Source: Tupaia tana (Eukaryota; Chordata; Mammalia; Scandentia; Tupaiidae). Taken from it: a DNA stretch of 64,000 nucleotides. The DNA lies in contig JAKSZU010000009.1 in the NCBI GenBank assembly GCA_026018925.1, positions 83,941,407-84,005,406 on the forward strand, read 5' to 3'. Position 1 is the first letter of the stretch, and every line of letters begins with the position of its first letter. This document shows positions 45,344-57,198 of this stretch, one piece after another. The position numbers and the translations under genes are program-made. The notes beneath the pieces are model-generated. The model made no database searches, was not told where the DNA came from, and worked only from the letters and a program-made list of their open reading frames with translations.

Positions 45344-48300
45344 CTCGGAAATTCCATGGCATTTTACTCAAGTTGGCACTTCATTACATTTTGGTGACAT
45401 AGCTTATTTAGTTTGTATTCTGCCCTTCAATACTGTTTGGAAGTCAAGTTGGATCTTTTAGCACTTGCCTTTGGGATCAGCGGATGACTTTGGGCTAGTG
45501 TTTTAGGATTGGAATCTCGCAGCCTACCTCCCATACTCCTAACTTTAGCAGGATGCACCTAATGCCACATCCCATACCTTTTCAGGTATGTGTATCACAG
45601 CTCGCAGTGGATGGTAGCCGGAAATACAGACCACTCATGCATCACAACCAGGTTCTATGTTCACCCGGACTCGCCCTGCTCAGGAGAGACCTGGATGCGG
45701 CAGATCATCAGCTTTGATCGCGTTAAACTCACCAACAATGAGATGGATGACAAAGGCCACGTATGTGAATGTGATTCTTTGTCCTGAGAGGGGAGGTGCC
45801 AAGATTCTTCCTATGGGTCACCCTGGAGAGGACAAGGAGATTTTTCCCAGATGCCCATGTTGTGCTTTTTAGGAATTGTCTAAGCTCTGGACTTGTGAGT
45901 AAAGTACCCCAGCCTAGGGCTCCTGAAATCTTTGTTTGGCATCTGAGATGTGGGACAGTTGGGAATAGTGAACTTCTGTAGTTTGGGGACCAAAAGAGAC
46001 CTGTTTAAGTCAGAATGCCTGGTCAGGGAGAGTGGGAGGGAATACTTCACTGTAATCTGGAAATGGAATCACTGCTGCCCATCACTGAGGAGCCTTGCTC
46101 CTGTTAAAGCACTAGCCCTGAGGGCTTCTGTCTGGGGCCAGATAATACCAAGAAGGTCTTTGTGTGTGGGTACCTGAGCTTCTCTCCTTTAGTGTCACTT
46201 TTGTCTTTGTGTGTGCATGGTGTTGGGGGTGGTCATGAGAAAGGACCTATGTTGGGAAGGGGAAGCTGGTTTGTCTGGCAGCATTTGACCATTTCTCTTC
46301 CAGATCATTCTACAGTCCATGCATAAGTACAAGCCCCGCGTGCACGTGATGGAGCAGGACACCAGGGTTGACCTGTCTCAAATTCAGTCCTTGCCTGCTG
46401 AAGGAGTTAAAACATTCTCCTTTAAAGAAACTGAGTTCACCACTGTGACAGCTTACCAAAACCAGCAGGTAAAGCTGGCCATGTCTGAGACAAGGGGGAA
46501 TGTCCCCAGAGGGACTTTGAAATAGAGGCAAGCTGTTCTCTATGAATTGCATTTTCCACAATTAAAACATATCATAATTTTATTGCATTATCATAAAGGC
46601 AAGTTTGATAATGAGTTGTTTGGATCTTGCATTAGAAATGAGAGCAAATTAAAGAAGACAGTAAGATAAAGGTGATGGTCATTCCACTTTTGACTTAATA
46701 AATGCTTACATTTATTTCAAGTGTCATATTGTAGGTTTACATGTCTTTTGTGATCATTGTAACTATTATAGATAATGGTGACAGTCTTGTAATGAGAGTA
46801 CTGACTTTATCTTTCTTTCTCTTGAATCCACAGATTACCAAATTGAAAATAGACAGAAATCCTTTTGCTAAAGGATTTAGAGATCCCGGGAGAAACAGGT
46901 AAACAACATAAAAGTCATACCTAATATTTTTATAATCCTTTTCACAGATATAAAAAGAAAGAAACTGGCACAGAGACTCAGAAGCACTAAGGTTTATAAC
47001 TAGTAAAAAGGGAACCCAGATACTTGTCTACAAAATCTTGATTTTTCCCCACTTTCTTCCCTACCCACTTTTAAAAATATTGCATATTTGAGAACCCTGA
47101 ATTTGACTGAATTTTATTCAGAAGTCTAACTATAAAAGAAAAAAATTTTAGATAGCTACCTTAAAACATGTGACAAAAACAAATCACTGAAGTTTTTACA
47201 TAAATTTTTATTTTCAAGAATTGCATTCTGGGGTTGCTTAAAGTTAAATCTCTTTTTTTTAGGGGTGTATTGGATGGGCTTTTAGAGACCTACCCATGGA
47301 GGCCTTCTCTCATTTTGGATTTTAAAACCTTTGGTGCAGACACACAAAGTAAGAAAACTTATAACCTTCAGTCTTATTTTTACATATTAACAAAATGACA
47401 TTCAAAACTCAACAAGATAAGTTCGTGCCAGAAAAAGTGTGTTTATAAGCAGTTAGCTGTATATTTACCTCAATGGGGAGATAAGAGGCAAAAGGGAAGG
47501 GAGCTGATATGACGGAAGAGTTTAGAGCTGTGGTAATGGTGGACATTCTGATGTTTGTCTTCTTAACTTATACTCTGAGATTTCCAAATCTCATCTGTAT
47601 TCTTCAGCAACTCACTATTGCATATTGCATATTCTTTAGGATTTGTCGGTGATACGTTTGTGGACTGATTTGCAAATAGGTTAGCTATTAAACTTAGTAT
47701 TGTATGCATTATGAGAAACTTTTAACACATGTTAAAATGACTTCAATTAAATTATATTATCATTTAGCTCTAATTTTTCTTTTTATGAGTGGAGAAAGTA
47801 AATGTTGGAAATAATACTAAATTATCACAGTTTAATTGCCACCAACATTTAAAAATATTTGCAAGGTATTTGTTCTCAGTATGTCTAAAATATTAATAAT
47901 AATAATTAGATAATACAGACTTTATGGGAGAAGAATATATACTTCATTTACTCTGATATTTAACAATAAATGGAATAATTTTTATTTGCAAGCAACATGG
48001 AATTTTTCTTATTCCTTATGTCTTTGTTAAAGTTCCTTGTCTTTGAACATTAATTCAGGGTTACCATTACAGATCAAATCATCAACATTATAGTTAAATT
48101 GAGTTGTACATGATGCAATAACAACAAGCTGAAATGTGAAGAAATAAAGCCTCACCATTTGGCAAAATATTTCACTGATCAGTACATTGATGTTTTTTTA
48201 AGGAGGTGTATAGAAAATATGAAGATATATTTTAGTGTCAGCTTAAGTAATAGCATCAAGGAAATATACTTTAAAAAATACACATATTAATACAATATTC

Positions 48301-49792
48301 ACTAATAAAGGAAAAAGTTAGATGATCATTAATTGATCATTCAAAATGCAGTTTTCTTTTTTTAATACATAGTTTTCTTAATTATTTAAATGCTTTCAAA
48401 TTGCAAAGCAAGGGGTATTGATTAAAAAAGGCAGTTCTAATGTTTTATTATAGGAAATATTTGCCACCCTGTTGCTAATGGACTAGGCTATATCTACATA
48501 CACAAAATACTTAAGGGTAAAGATAGCAACACCAAAAAAGAAAAAAATAAACTTTAATAACCAATTGTTTTATTAAATTCAAACAGTTACAGAAATAAAT
48601 TTTAGAATCTAGATGTTGTGGGACTTCTTAAAAAAAATTTTTTTTTCAATAGGTCATGTGCACTTACCGGAGAGATAGAGAGGGAAAATGAGAAATCAGT
48701 CCCCAGAAGGGATGGCCACACTGCAATCCCTTTTCCTCCAATCTACTCTCATGATTCTGGGCATGCATGGACATTCACCCAGTGTGAGTGTCTCTGCTCC
48801 ATGATCCCATGTTTGGCCACCACCCCACCTGCTGGCCTCACTGGACCTTTTAATTATCCCTTCTTTTAGTAGGTGCTAAACAACCATAAAAGATGACTGG
48901 ACATCATTGGTATGAACACTTTCATTCTCCTTTGGTTTTCTTAACTTGCAAAATTATCTTCTACTCTTAATATGGTGTACCACATAAGGCTCCTTATTCA
49001 TGATATTCATATAAGAAAAAATCTAATGCTTTTAAATATGTTGTATTTATTTATGCAAGATTATTTTCATATACAATGATTTTTTATCAGACTGAAGATG
49101 TGTATAGAATTCCAAATAACAATCAATTTATTCGGTTTACTTAGCTACATATGTTAGCAAATTGTTTTAAAGTTAAAAAAATCTAGCTTGTATCTGTAAG
49201 ACATAATTGACTATTATTGGACTTCTTTCATAACTCTTTTTTCAATTTTAATTTTAATTCTTTTTTTAATATATTTATTTATTTATTTTTGTATATACAT
49301 TCAATCACATTGTTTAGCTTACAATGTGAGCATTTCAATATGTGAACATTTCTCCCTAGTCCCGTTGGTCAAAATATCTTCAACTGATAACACCCAAATG
49401 TGGTTCAAGTGCCTACTACATACAGTTCTTGAGCAGAGTGAATACTCAACACATAATACATAGTAGTAGTGCTAAAAGTAGCAGTGATAGTAGTAAAGAT
49501 ACTATATTCAACTTCAGAGAAATTAGCATGTACTTTCCTCAAAATGCTAAAAGAACTGTGAATATGCAAGAAAAGCCAATTTAAGAGTGAAACAGGAATC
49601 CAGCTGGTGGCATGGTAGTTACTTAAGGCAGCTGGATCCCATGTAGCCAGCTTTGTATTGCAGTTCAAGTCCAGAACTGGCAGCTTGAAAACACACTGAG
49701 CATGTGTCCATACATGCTCAAAATCCCAAAAGGAGGGAGAAGCAGAGGAGAAGAGATTGCAAAGTGACCTTTCCCCATGGGGTGTGGGGGGT

Positions 49793-49846
<54 letters not shown>

Positions 49847-50593
49847 ATGAGCACACCCACCCTATGGCAGGTTTAAAAAATAAATAAATAAATAAAACAG
49901 GGATAGTGATCAATATGATTACTGCTTCAGTAGAAATATCAAATTCATTGTTCATTGACTTAATTGTCATTTACAGGTGGAAGCAGTGGCTCATCTCCAG
50001 TGACTTCTAGCGGAGGGGCTCCTTCTCCTTTGAACTCCTTAATTTCTCCACCTTGCTCTCCACCTACGTTTCATTTACCCTCAAGCTCCTTTGGAATACC
50101 CTGTCCAGAGGCATACCTTCACAATATCAATGTACCCCTTTGCTACAAGATTTGTCCAACTAATACTTGGCGACAGCAACCAAGTCTTGTATTACCTGCT
50201 CCTGAAAGGCTAGCAAACAGCAACAGTTCTCAGTCTTTAGCCTCACTCATGATGGAAGTGCCCATGTTATCTTCTCTGGGGGCTGCCAATTCAAAAAGTG
50301 GTTCATCTAAAGACTTCAGTGGGCAATGTCTACAAGCACCTAATTCTGCAAATCAAATGTTTTATGGATTACAGACACCTGGAAACATTTTCCCACAAAA
50401 CTCAATTGTCCAAGAAGCACTTGGTTGCTCTTTCCATTCTTCTTATGGTTTTTATAGGTATAACTTCTCTATGCCATCTAGCCTGATAAATGCTACCAGC
50501 CATTTCAAAATGAATGACAACAGTCAAGTTTCTTTTAGAGAAGGCAAATGTAATCATGCTCATTGGTATCCAGCAATTAACCATTGGCTTTAA
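42310..50593 (+). CDS. TBX22: TBX22, T-box transcription factor (gene span of coding exons 1-8)
   Basis: Nuclear DNA-binding repressor of the TBX15/TBX18/TBX22 subfamily. In humans, loss causes X-linked cleft palate with ankyloglossia. Coding exons: 42310-42484, 43064-43247, 44060-44161, 45586-45760, 46304-46468, 46834-46898, 47263-47348, 49977-50593. They sum to 1569 bases, giving 522 residues against 520 in human. Domains: an eh1-like Groucho-binding motif (residues 10-16, FSVEALM), a basic nuclear-localisation type motif (18-23, RPSKRK), a SUMO acceptor context PKTE at Lys63 (the position known to be modified in human), the T-box at about 95-289, and a Ser/Pro-rich C-terminal region. All introns are GT-AG. 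One change from the human protein stands out: Thr175 where human has Pro, just before RFYVHPDSP. No stop or frameshift was found. Confidence 0.98.
43064..43247 (+). CDS. TBX22: TBX22 coding exon 2
   Basis: Residues 59-119 plus two bases. Acceptor 'gtgtgctgcag' ends at 43063. It contains Lys63 in the PKTE context, a Gly/Ser linker (72-79) that differs much from the human one, and the T-box start '[20 protein letters not shown]'. The donor AG|GTTTGG is weak. Confidence 0.96.
44060..44161 (+). CDS. TBX22: TBX22 coding exon 3
   Basis: 102 bases encoding '[20 protein letters not shown]' through '[11 protein letters not shown]', the T-box N-terminal part including the RRMFP motif that contacts DNA in T-box structures. 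Acceptor 'ctctctcatag'; donor GTAACA. Confidence 0.97.
44838..45290. promoter_or_regulatory. CpG-island-like block in TBX22 intron 3
   Basis: By hand count about 30 CpG in about 450 bases, near the number expected without CpG decay, inside a CpG-poor intron. It contains 'gaacgcgcggttc', 'ggccgcggcc' and 'tctcgcgcgctgccgc'. It could be an internal promoter, an enhancer or the body of a retrocopy (a pure A-run follows at 45301). Open frames across it match no known protein. Confidence 0.5.
45301..45340. repeat. Pure poly(A) run, about 40 bases
   Basis: Uninterrupted A's immediately 3' of the CpG-rich block in intron 3. It is longer and purer than any SINE tail in the window. I found no matching duplication on both sides. 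Confidence 0.9.
45586..45760 (+). CDS. TBX22: TBX22 coding exon 4
   Basis: 175 bases encoding '[16 protein letters not shown]' and '[20 protein letters not shown]' to '[12 protein letters not shown]'. It ends in phase 0; donor GTATGT. Thr175 precedes RFYVHPDSP, where human TBX22 has Pro. Confidence 0.97.
46304..46468 (+). CDS. TBX22: TBX22 coding exon 5
   Basis: 55 codons, '[18 protein letters not shown]' through '[16 protein letters not shown]', the central T-box including the conserved TAYQN motif. Acceptor 'ctcttccag'; donor GTAAAG. Confidence 0.97.
46834..46898 (+). CDS. TBX22: TBX22 coding exon 6
   Basis: 65 bases encoding '[20 protein letters not shown]', the T-box C-terminal helix that inserts into the DNA minor groove in related T-box proteins. 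Donor GTAAAC. Confidence 0.97.
46925..47050 (+). mobile_element. MIR remnant in intron 6
   Basis: 'aatccttttcacagatataa', 'aagaaactggcacagagact' and 'ctagtaaaaagggaacccag' follow the MIR core order. Confidence 0.65.
47263..47348 (+). CDS. TBX22: TBX22 coding exon 7
   Basis: 86 bases encoding '[20 protein letters not shown]' and 'FKTFGADTQ', after the T-box. Acceptor: T-run followed by AG at 47261-47262; donor GTAAGA. Confidence 0.97.
47349..48635. other. TBX22 intron 7, first half
   Basis: AT-rich intron sequence. I recognise nothing in it beyond the SINE and L1 fragments annotated further downstream. Confidence 0.6.
48636..48840 (-). mobile_element. tRNA-derived SINE, family A-related (old), in intron 7
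   Basis: 'aataggtcatgtgcacttac', 'gccacactgcaatccctttt', 'tctgggcatgcatggacatt' and 'cacctgctggcc'. Confidence 0.82.
49255..49380 (-). mobile_element. L1 3' end fragment in intron 7
   Basis: 'cattgtttagcttacaatgt' and 'gagcatttcaatatgtgaac' match the tail of the young L1 at 12621-12740. Very short insertion, so it is from the same or a sister subfamily. Confidence 0.8.
49591..49893 (+). mobile_element. tRNA-derived SINE, family A-related (old), with (CT)n
   Basis: 'atccagctggtggcatggta', 'catgctcaaaatcccaaaag', pure CT run at about 49794-49839, and 'ccctatggcaggtttaaaaa' with an AAAT tail. It lies about 85 bases before the exon 8 acceptor. Confidence 0.82.
49977..50593 (+). CDS. TBX22: TBX22 coding exon 8 (last)
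   Basis: 617 bases including TAA at 50591-50593. It encodes the long C-terminal regulatory region, starting '[20 protein letters not shown]' and ending '[16 protein letters not shown]', closely matching the human tail. Acceptor 'ttgtcatttacag' ends at 49976. No canonical AATAAA was seen in the first 1.8 kb after the stop, so the mRNA end is not placed. Confidence 0.97.
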
Positions 50594-50814
50594 TAGAATA
50601 ATTACATTCCTGAAATAATTACATGTAAGCATATGCTTCCTTTATTGTATCCAAAGAAAAATCAACAGCTACTGGGGTTAAAAATCTTTATTACCAGAGA
50701 GTATTACTCTGTTATGCATTTAAAGTGCCTTATCAAGTGTTAGGAGTTGTTTGTGATAGCAAATGTGATTTATAAATATCTCTGATTACTATGGCCTTGG
50801 ATCTCAAAATATTA
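50594..50814 (+). other. TBX22: TBX22 3' untranslated region (start)
   Basis: Sequence directly after the stop codon. The 3' end of the transcript cannot be placed: no AATAAA was seen up to about 52400. Confidence 0.6.
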
Positions 50815-51170
50815 GATCATCAAAAAAGTCATGACAGGGACCAGCAGTTAGCGTAATGGCTATGTCGCTTGACTCCCATGTACTCGACTGCGGTTCGAGT
50901 CCTGGACCCGGTGGCTTAAAACTCACGCCGGGCGCGTGTGCGTGCATGCCCAAGATCCCTAGAGGAGAATGGAGGATAAGGTATTGCGGCGTGGTCATCA
51001 CCCTAGGGGTGGTGGGGGGGGGTGATTTCTCACTTTCTGTCTCTCTGTCTCCCTCTGTCTGTCAGGTGAGTGCACGCGCCCTATGGCAAAAACCTCTCAA
51101 AAAAAAAAAAAAAAAGTCATGACATATATTTTTCTATGCAAAAATGCATCATGACTTTTTTGACAACCCA
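50815..51170. mobile_element. Palindromic mariner-like mini-element, split by a SINE
   Basis: With the SINE (50837-51109) and one copy of its target duplication removed, a 68-base element remains. Its ends are inverted repeats ('tcaaaaaagtcatgaca' and 'catgacttttttgacaaccc'). TA lies on each side (50813-50814 and 51171-51172), as expected for mariner/Tc1-type insertion. A second copy is at 59160-59226. Confidence 0.7.
50837..51109 (+). mobile_element. tRNA-derived SINE, family A (young)
   Basis: Begins GGGACCAGCAGTTAGCGT and has the B box 'ggttcgagtcc'. The 15-base target duplication 'aaaaaagtcatgaca' is exact (50822-50836, 51110-51124). It lies downstream of the TBX22 stop, possibly within the 3'UTR. 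Confidence 0.95.
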
Positions 51171-51172
51171 TA

Positions 51173-52171
51173 AAGTACTCAATAGCTATTATTTGATGAA
51201 ATAGCCCACCAGTGACTATTGATGCCAGGTGATGGGATCTTCAATCATAGTGAATCCAGTTTGCCATGCAAACTGCCTTTTACATATTGACAATAAGCAA
51301 AAGGAGATAGATGTGATTTTTGTGAAAGTGGTGAAACAATTTCAGTTTTATCTATGAAGACTGGCTTCATTGTAATGATCTATCTAGTAATCACAGAAGA
51401 AAATTTATTTGTTCATTTGCCTTATACCTTTATACTCTGGTGTTGAAGGAACTGCTAATCTCCATTTTAAGGTATAAATAAGGACACTAACTTTTAAGTA
51501 TTATTTTTATTAACCTTTGTACCCTAAGGAATATTTTATTCTGAAGAAACACAAAACTGAAATGAAAAGTAAAACTTTCTAAATACATTTGATTCTTTAT
51601 TTCCTTTTTATTTTTGGAATCACCAGTAGGTGAAACTTGTTTAGTTATTCCTTTAACAAACCTGGTATTTTATACATTTTACTAAAAATGAATGATTATA
51701 GTTCTCCAAAAAGACAAAGATACAATGGCTTGAAGGGCGAGAATACATTTGAGTCCATAAATATGAAAATAATATTATATTGGAAGAATTTATTTCCACT
51801 CTGGTAATAAGGTAAATTAGACTAGACAAGAGTAAATAAGACATTAGTTTATAAAGTTGAAATCTTTCGTTTCTCCAGGTCCTAAATTGCTGAAAAGAGT
51901 TATAAAGTATAATCTATATATAACCTGTAAATCTTTATGATGAATAAGATTTTAATATTTATGCTTGTAGATGTAGCCATTTTTTTAGCCCAAGGCCCTT
52001 CATATCATAATAGCACAACATGACTTTTGACACACTAACCAACTGCAAAACTGCTTTTTCTAACTTTTCCAGCACACGTTAGAAACAGATTACCATAATT
52101 ATTTTGTTTGAAATATTTTATTCTAAATATGTCTTTTATATATGTATGCCTTCCTATGTCTCTCTATATAT

Positions 52172-52175
<4 letters not shown>
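51173..52175. other. AT-rich DNA downstream of TBX22
   Basis: Nothing recognised. It may include more 3'UTR. Confidence 0.4.

Positions 52176-52262
<87 letters not shown>
52176..52262. repeat. (CT)n-(TA)n-(GT)n compound microsatellite
   Basis: Three adjacent dinucleotide runs: CT about 52178-52202, TA about 52203-52238, GT about 52239-52262. Confidence 0.97.
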
Positions 52263-52265
<3 letters not shown>

Positions 52266-52289
52266 TGTATGTATTTATCTGCTCCAAAG

Positions 52290-52500
52290 CAGGAAAATAG
52301 AGAGGCAAGACATTTATGGGACAAAGAAATGGGCTATTACACACTTGTTGTTATCATGGGTTATTATATATTTGTTATATATGTTGATGATAACGTTTAT
52401 AGTATCCAAACAGGACTGGCGAGAAATGTGTTCATGTTGGGACGTTCACTTTACAACATAAGTGATATATATGATTGAATATATAAAAGAAATTTTAAAA
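52290..52500 (+). mobile_element. L1 3' end fragment
   Basis: 'gttgatgataacgtttatag' and 'gttcactttacaacataagt' with an A-rich end match the shared L1 3'UTR. The pyrimidine repeat and TA/GT tract just upstream could be part of the same insertion. Confidence 0.7.
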
Positions 52501-54782
52501 GCAGGAAAGCTGTAAGCTAACTTTAATTGGTACATTATGACTTTTGAAGCAGAAACTCCCATATCACATTATAATGAAATTTGTTCTGAAGACTTACATG
52601 GGAGCACCTCAATATTCAATAAGAGAAAGCATTTAACTGAAAAATTTAGAAAATCTCTGGGTTACTAAGGATTAAAGAGAAAACATTAATTTTGTAAATG
52701 TTCCAGAGACATAGTCTCCATGCATCATGTTTCAGATAATTTTGCTCTATATTTCCCATATAAAACTAATAATATGAAATTAAATTGGTAATCATAACAT
52801 AAACGGTCAGAAATTTAAATGCTAGAAGCTAGACATTTATCTTAGCTATATTATATAATGTTAATACCTTATCATTTTGCACTTTTAACTGAAGAGATAA
52901 GAAAAAAAATAGCCTTCATTGATAATTAGACTTGGAAGAGAACCTCAAGGATGCAATAAGTTCCCTGCTTCTGAGCAAGGTTAAATGCAGAAATCTGTTA
53001 ACAGATCTAATTTGTACCCAATAAATATTTAGTGTCATTACCATTTTATATTAAGTAAGTTATTAAATTCCTTAGTGGATGATTTAAAACTCAAGTTAAC
53101 TTAGTAAATTGAAGCTATGATTTGGAATAAAAATCTAAAGTGTTTACTGAATTCTATCACTTTCAACTGTGTCAACTACATACATATTAGACTTACTTTT
53201 AAAAATCTTTAAAGTTCAAAAACCATTCTATTGAGATTTGGGGAAAAAGAGCATTCTAGTTAGACAAAGTATGAAATAATTAGCAAATTAATGTGGCCAA
53301 ATGATACTTAATAAAATTTCAAGTTTAATAATTAAAACCTCTATTTACATCTGGTTTGACTATACATATAAGTGCCCTTTCTTCACATTTAAATGAAACA
53401 TTTTAATTCACCTGACTAAATAAGTAAAATTTTATTCTTAACCTGATCTGGTTATATGATGTACCCCAAATAAATCTAGAAAAAAATAAACTTTTCATCA
53501 ACTATGTAAAATTTGCACATTGAATCAGGAAATAAGTTAATGTTACTTTATCCCTGCACAATCCTCAGTCAAACTCAGATCTGTAGTAAGATTCCCTGGG
53601 CTGGAAGGTATTATTTTTTGGAAAAGTCAATCAAATTAGAGTCAAGGACATGAAGCTTGAGCCTGGTTGCAGAACACACCTCTAAGTGGATAAATCCTGT
53701 ATTAACTATATTTTAAAGATGAATGTACTAACTTTAGGTAACATAGCTTAGAACATTCGAGGCTAATGCTATTATGTTTTCTCACTACACAGAGGGGCTA
53801 AGCTCTCAGGAGACTGCATTTTACAGTCTAATATATAACTTTAGGTTGTATAATTAGAATAATTGAACTCATTAATATCATTGCTCCTATTCACTCTACT
53901 ATAAAAACTAAGAAGTTTATTTTCTCCAAGCATAAAACAAAATGTTCATGATATTTCACTACTATCAGGTATGAGTTGTACATATGGTCTTGGAATTGAC
54001 ATGACTTCATTCTTTTGAGAGACCAAAGTGTGTCGATGACACAAAAAGAATTGAACTATTAGAATTGACAAGTGATGAGTCAGTGAATCTGTCTTTGAAC
54101 CATCAGAGTCCCATGTGCTGACAACTTGACAAAATACCAGCAATAACTAAAGACAAGAATCTCCACTGGCTTTATGGAAGATTTCCCTTTCATTCTCCTA
54201 ATAATTTATATTATCTATCTTGGAGAAAATCATGGGGCACGTAAAAGCAAGTAATGTATATCTTTCAAGTATCACTGGTATGATGCTGAGCCAGAACATA
54301 ACTGAAATAATTTTTTGTAAATATTTAAAATATTTTTTACAAAATCCTACAAATATACTGATGACAAATTTAGGAGCTCTGAGACTTCAGAAGTATATAG
54401 TATATGTCCATATATATGGTAAGGTAATATACAGTTATCTCTTTACTGAATCTCACTAACAAGTCTTTTCCTTATTTGAATATGCAGCTTGATAAATTCC
54501 AGATGTCATGTTTGTCTCTTTCTCTCCCTCTCTCTCTCTCTCTGTCTCTCTCTAATTAGGTTTTAATTTAGTTTTGTTTTAAGTTATTTACACTGTATCA
54601 CTTTTTTCCTTTGTAAAAAAGAGATGCTATGAAGAACATCTATTCATTTTATGCATTTACTATTAATAATATATACTTTGTAGAAAGGCAGATTTAAATG
54701 CACTTAGAAATGTCTAGTTGTATGTACTGTACTTTTTTCATTGAATTGACAGAGCAGAAGTACAATGTTTTTACTTCAATTT
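52501..54782. other. AT-rich intergenic DNA
   Basis: About 2.3 kb with no recognised repeat or gene apart from a CT tract at about 54516-54553. Confidence 0.45.
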
Positions 54783-54796
54783 AAAGATATATTACC

Positions 54797-55066
54797 GGGA
54801 ACCAGCAGTTAGCGTAATGACTATGTCGCTGGACTCCCACGTAGTCGACCGCGGTTCGCGTCCCGGACCCGGTGGCTTAAAACTCACGCCAGGCGCGTGT
54901 GCGTGCGTGCCCAAGATCCCGAGAGGAGAATGGAGGAGAAGAGATTGCGGTGTGACCATCCCCCCTGGGGGGTGATTTCTCGCTTTCTGTCTCTATGTCT
55001 CTCTCTGTCTGTCTGGCAAGTGCACGCGCCCCATAGTGAAAACCTCTCAAAAAAAAATAAATAAAT
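54797..55066 (+). mobile_element. tRNA-derived SINE, family A (best-preserved copy)
   Basis: Begins GGGAACCAGCAGTTAGCG. The A-box-like 'tagcgtaatga' and B-box-like 'ggttcgcgtcc' regions are intact, CpGs are preserved ('gtagtcgaccgcggttcgcg'), and an AAAT tail is present. The exact target duplication 'aaagatatattacc' lies at 54783-54796 and 55067-55080. Preserved CpGs and an exact duplication indicate a recent insertion. Confidence 0.97.
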
Positions 55067-55080
55067 AAAGATATATTACC

Positions 55081-56869
55081 TTTGTGGTGAAAAATATTTA
55101 ATTAGCCAAAATAACAATAACATTCTGGTATACAGCAACAGTTTACCAGTTGATTTCACTGGAATTTAACATGTTTATTTGGAGCAGTTTAAAACAAAAC
55201 AAATGAATAGCTTAGGCATTGGTGGAAGTTGCTTTGATGTAAGTGCCTTGGTATACATTTAATCTTCCCAGGTTTGGTCTTCAATTAAATGATAATTTGT
55301 ATTCAAACTGTGCAAATAAACATGATTTGGAAGACAACATAAAGCAGAACAAATAGATACATAGAACATTTGAAACATATCCAGTATTAAAACTATTTAC
55401 ATATGTGGTTCTGGCCAACTTTTGGCATGCTGTTTTAATAAAATATTGAGAAGAAAAAACTAGTATCATTTTCTTTCAAACTTTCAAATGTTCATGTTTT
55501 CAAATTTGTACTGAACATTAATATGTAAACATACATTATAGTGAGCAGAAGTACTGAGAATAGTTACAGGATCTTTCTATTTAGTTGAAATGTATGTACA
55601 AGAGAATTTGAACAACTGCATGGAAAATGCAGTTAAAGTCAGAGTTTGTTTTGGTAGAAAGAACATTGAAGTCCAAGAACAGTTTCTTCATAATACACAT
55701 TTTCTACGAACTTTCTCAAGACCTCCCCTTCAGACATGTATATCTGTCTTATTTTTTAAAGTGCTTAAAAGAGTTACAAAATTTGAAGTTGAAAATAACA
55801 GAAAACCTTGAATTAATAGTACAATAAGTTGTATCATTAAACTTTTTAATCAAATGATCATGTTTGTTATTCTTAAAGGTGACAGAATTTTGATTTGGGA
55901 TTTGAGATCAAATGCTTATGGATATAATAAAGCATAATTTAATAGTTTAATTGTAGAAATGGTATAAATCAAAATTTTACTAGAACAAAAGAATAAAATC
56001 AAAAGATTATGTTGGATAAAATTTAATATCCTTAAATATTTTTCGATTAAATAAATAATTCAGTCTATCATTCTTTTTATAGTCATTTTTTGGATAACAT
56101 TGATGTTTTAGTACTTTTCCTTTATTTAAACTTCGCTCCAAATTGAGTTTTGATATTTCTTTTGTAACATAATGATACTAATTACACTAATGTCTAATCA
56201 TATTGGTTTTCTCCTTTATAGAATTTTGTAAATTTTATGAAAAAAGTCTTTTGTAGAAACATTAACAAATAGATTACTACTTGGAAGAGGCACAGTTTCT
56301 CACTAAGATCCAAGTTGAAGTAGAAAAGTTACTGACTGCTGGACCTACACTGTCTTTGTATTTTTGGCTTTAAGGGAATCATGTATAAGCCAAACTGTGT
56401 TCGTTATATTAATAGCTGTATTTTGCAACCCTAGATTGGATACTCTTCACATCAAGATGCTAGGGAGGCTAAAGAACTAACTGTTTGGGGAAAATATCAT
56501 CACTTTGTAACCTGTCATCATGATTCTTTTCTGTAATTGTAACATTGGGGAGACAGGTGAGGATGGGGTGTCAAATTTCAAAAGACTCTGTGGATTAGCC
56601 CTAGCACCATACATATAGCATTAGAATAAACAAATCCAGTGTTTGCATTCAAGTGTTGTAGCCAAATTCATCAGTTCTCTCTGTGTGAAGACCCAGGACA
56701 GTTGCCTTGAGTCCTTGGCTAGGCAAGATACAGGGACTTCCAATGGGTAGCAAGGTTGAGTACCTCAGCTGATGCTAACAAAGACCTGAAGCTTCACCGC
56801 TATTTTACTTTAGTTGTTCTTATGCACTAGACTGTGAGTAACTGGGGAATGGTATTTTTTTTCCCTAAA
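55081..56869. other. AT-rich intergenic DNA
   Basis: No repeat family or gene recognised. Short open frames (up to about 73 codons) look like chance. Confidence 0.45.
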
Positions 56870-57042
56870 GAATTATTTACTTATTTTATTCCATTTGTTG
56901 TTGTTACTATTTTTTTTTTTTTAATTTGACCAGAGAGAGAGAGAAAGGGAAAGTGAAAAAGCAAGCTACCAGGTCTGGACCTGAACCACTGTTGGCCATG
57001 TGGAAATCTAGCACCTTTAACCACTATGCCATCTGCCAGCCC
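56870..57042 (-). mobile_element. tRNA-derived SINE, family B
   Basis: Antisense copy: T-rich tail, 'aatttgaccagagagagaga', 'gcaagctaccaggtctggac', 'accactatgccatctgccag'. Flanking 'gggaatggtatttttt' and 'gggaatggtattttta' are the target duplication. Confidence 0.92.
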
Positions 57043-57198
57043 TGGGAATGGTATTTTTAAATAACATGTATTTATTTCCCAACTTTTAGAAGTCAATACA
57101 TGTATTGTTGAAAGCTACAAAATCACAAGAAGCAAAAACACAAAATAATCCATAATCATAAGTAGTTTACAGTTTGAAATGTAGAAATTGCATATGTC

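Noticed and set aside
44902-45357. 151-codon minus-strand frame across the intron 3 CpG block
   Set aside because: Its start comes from the poly(A) run read as Phe codons, and it has no known domain. CpG-rich DNA has few stops by chance.
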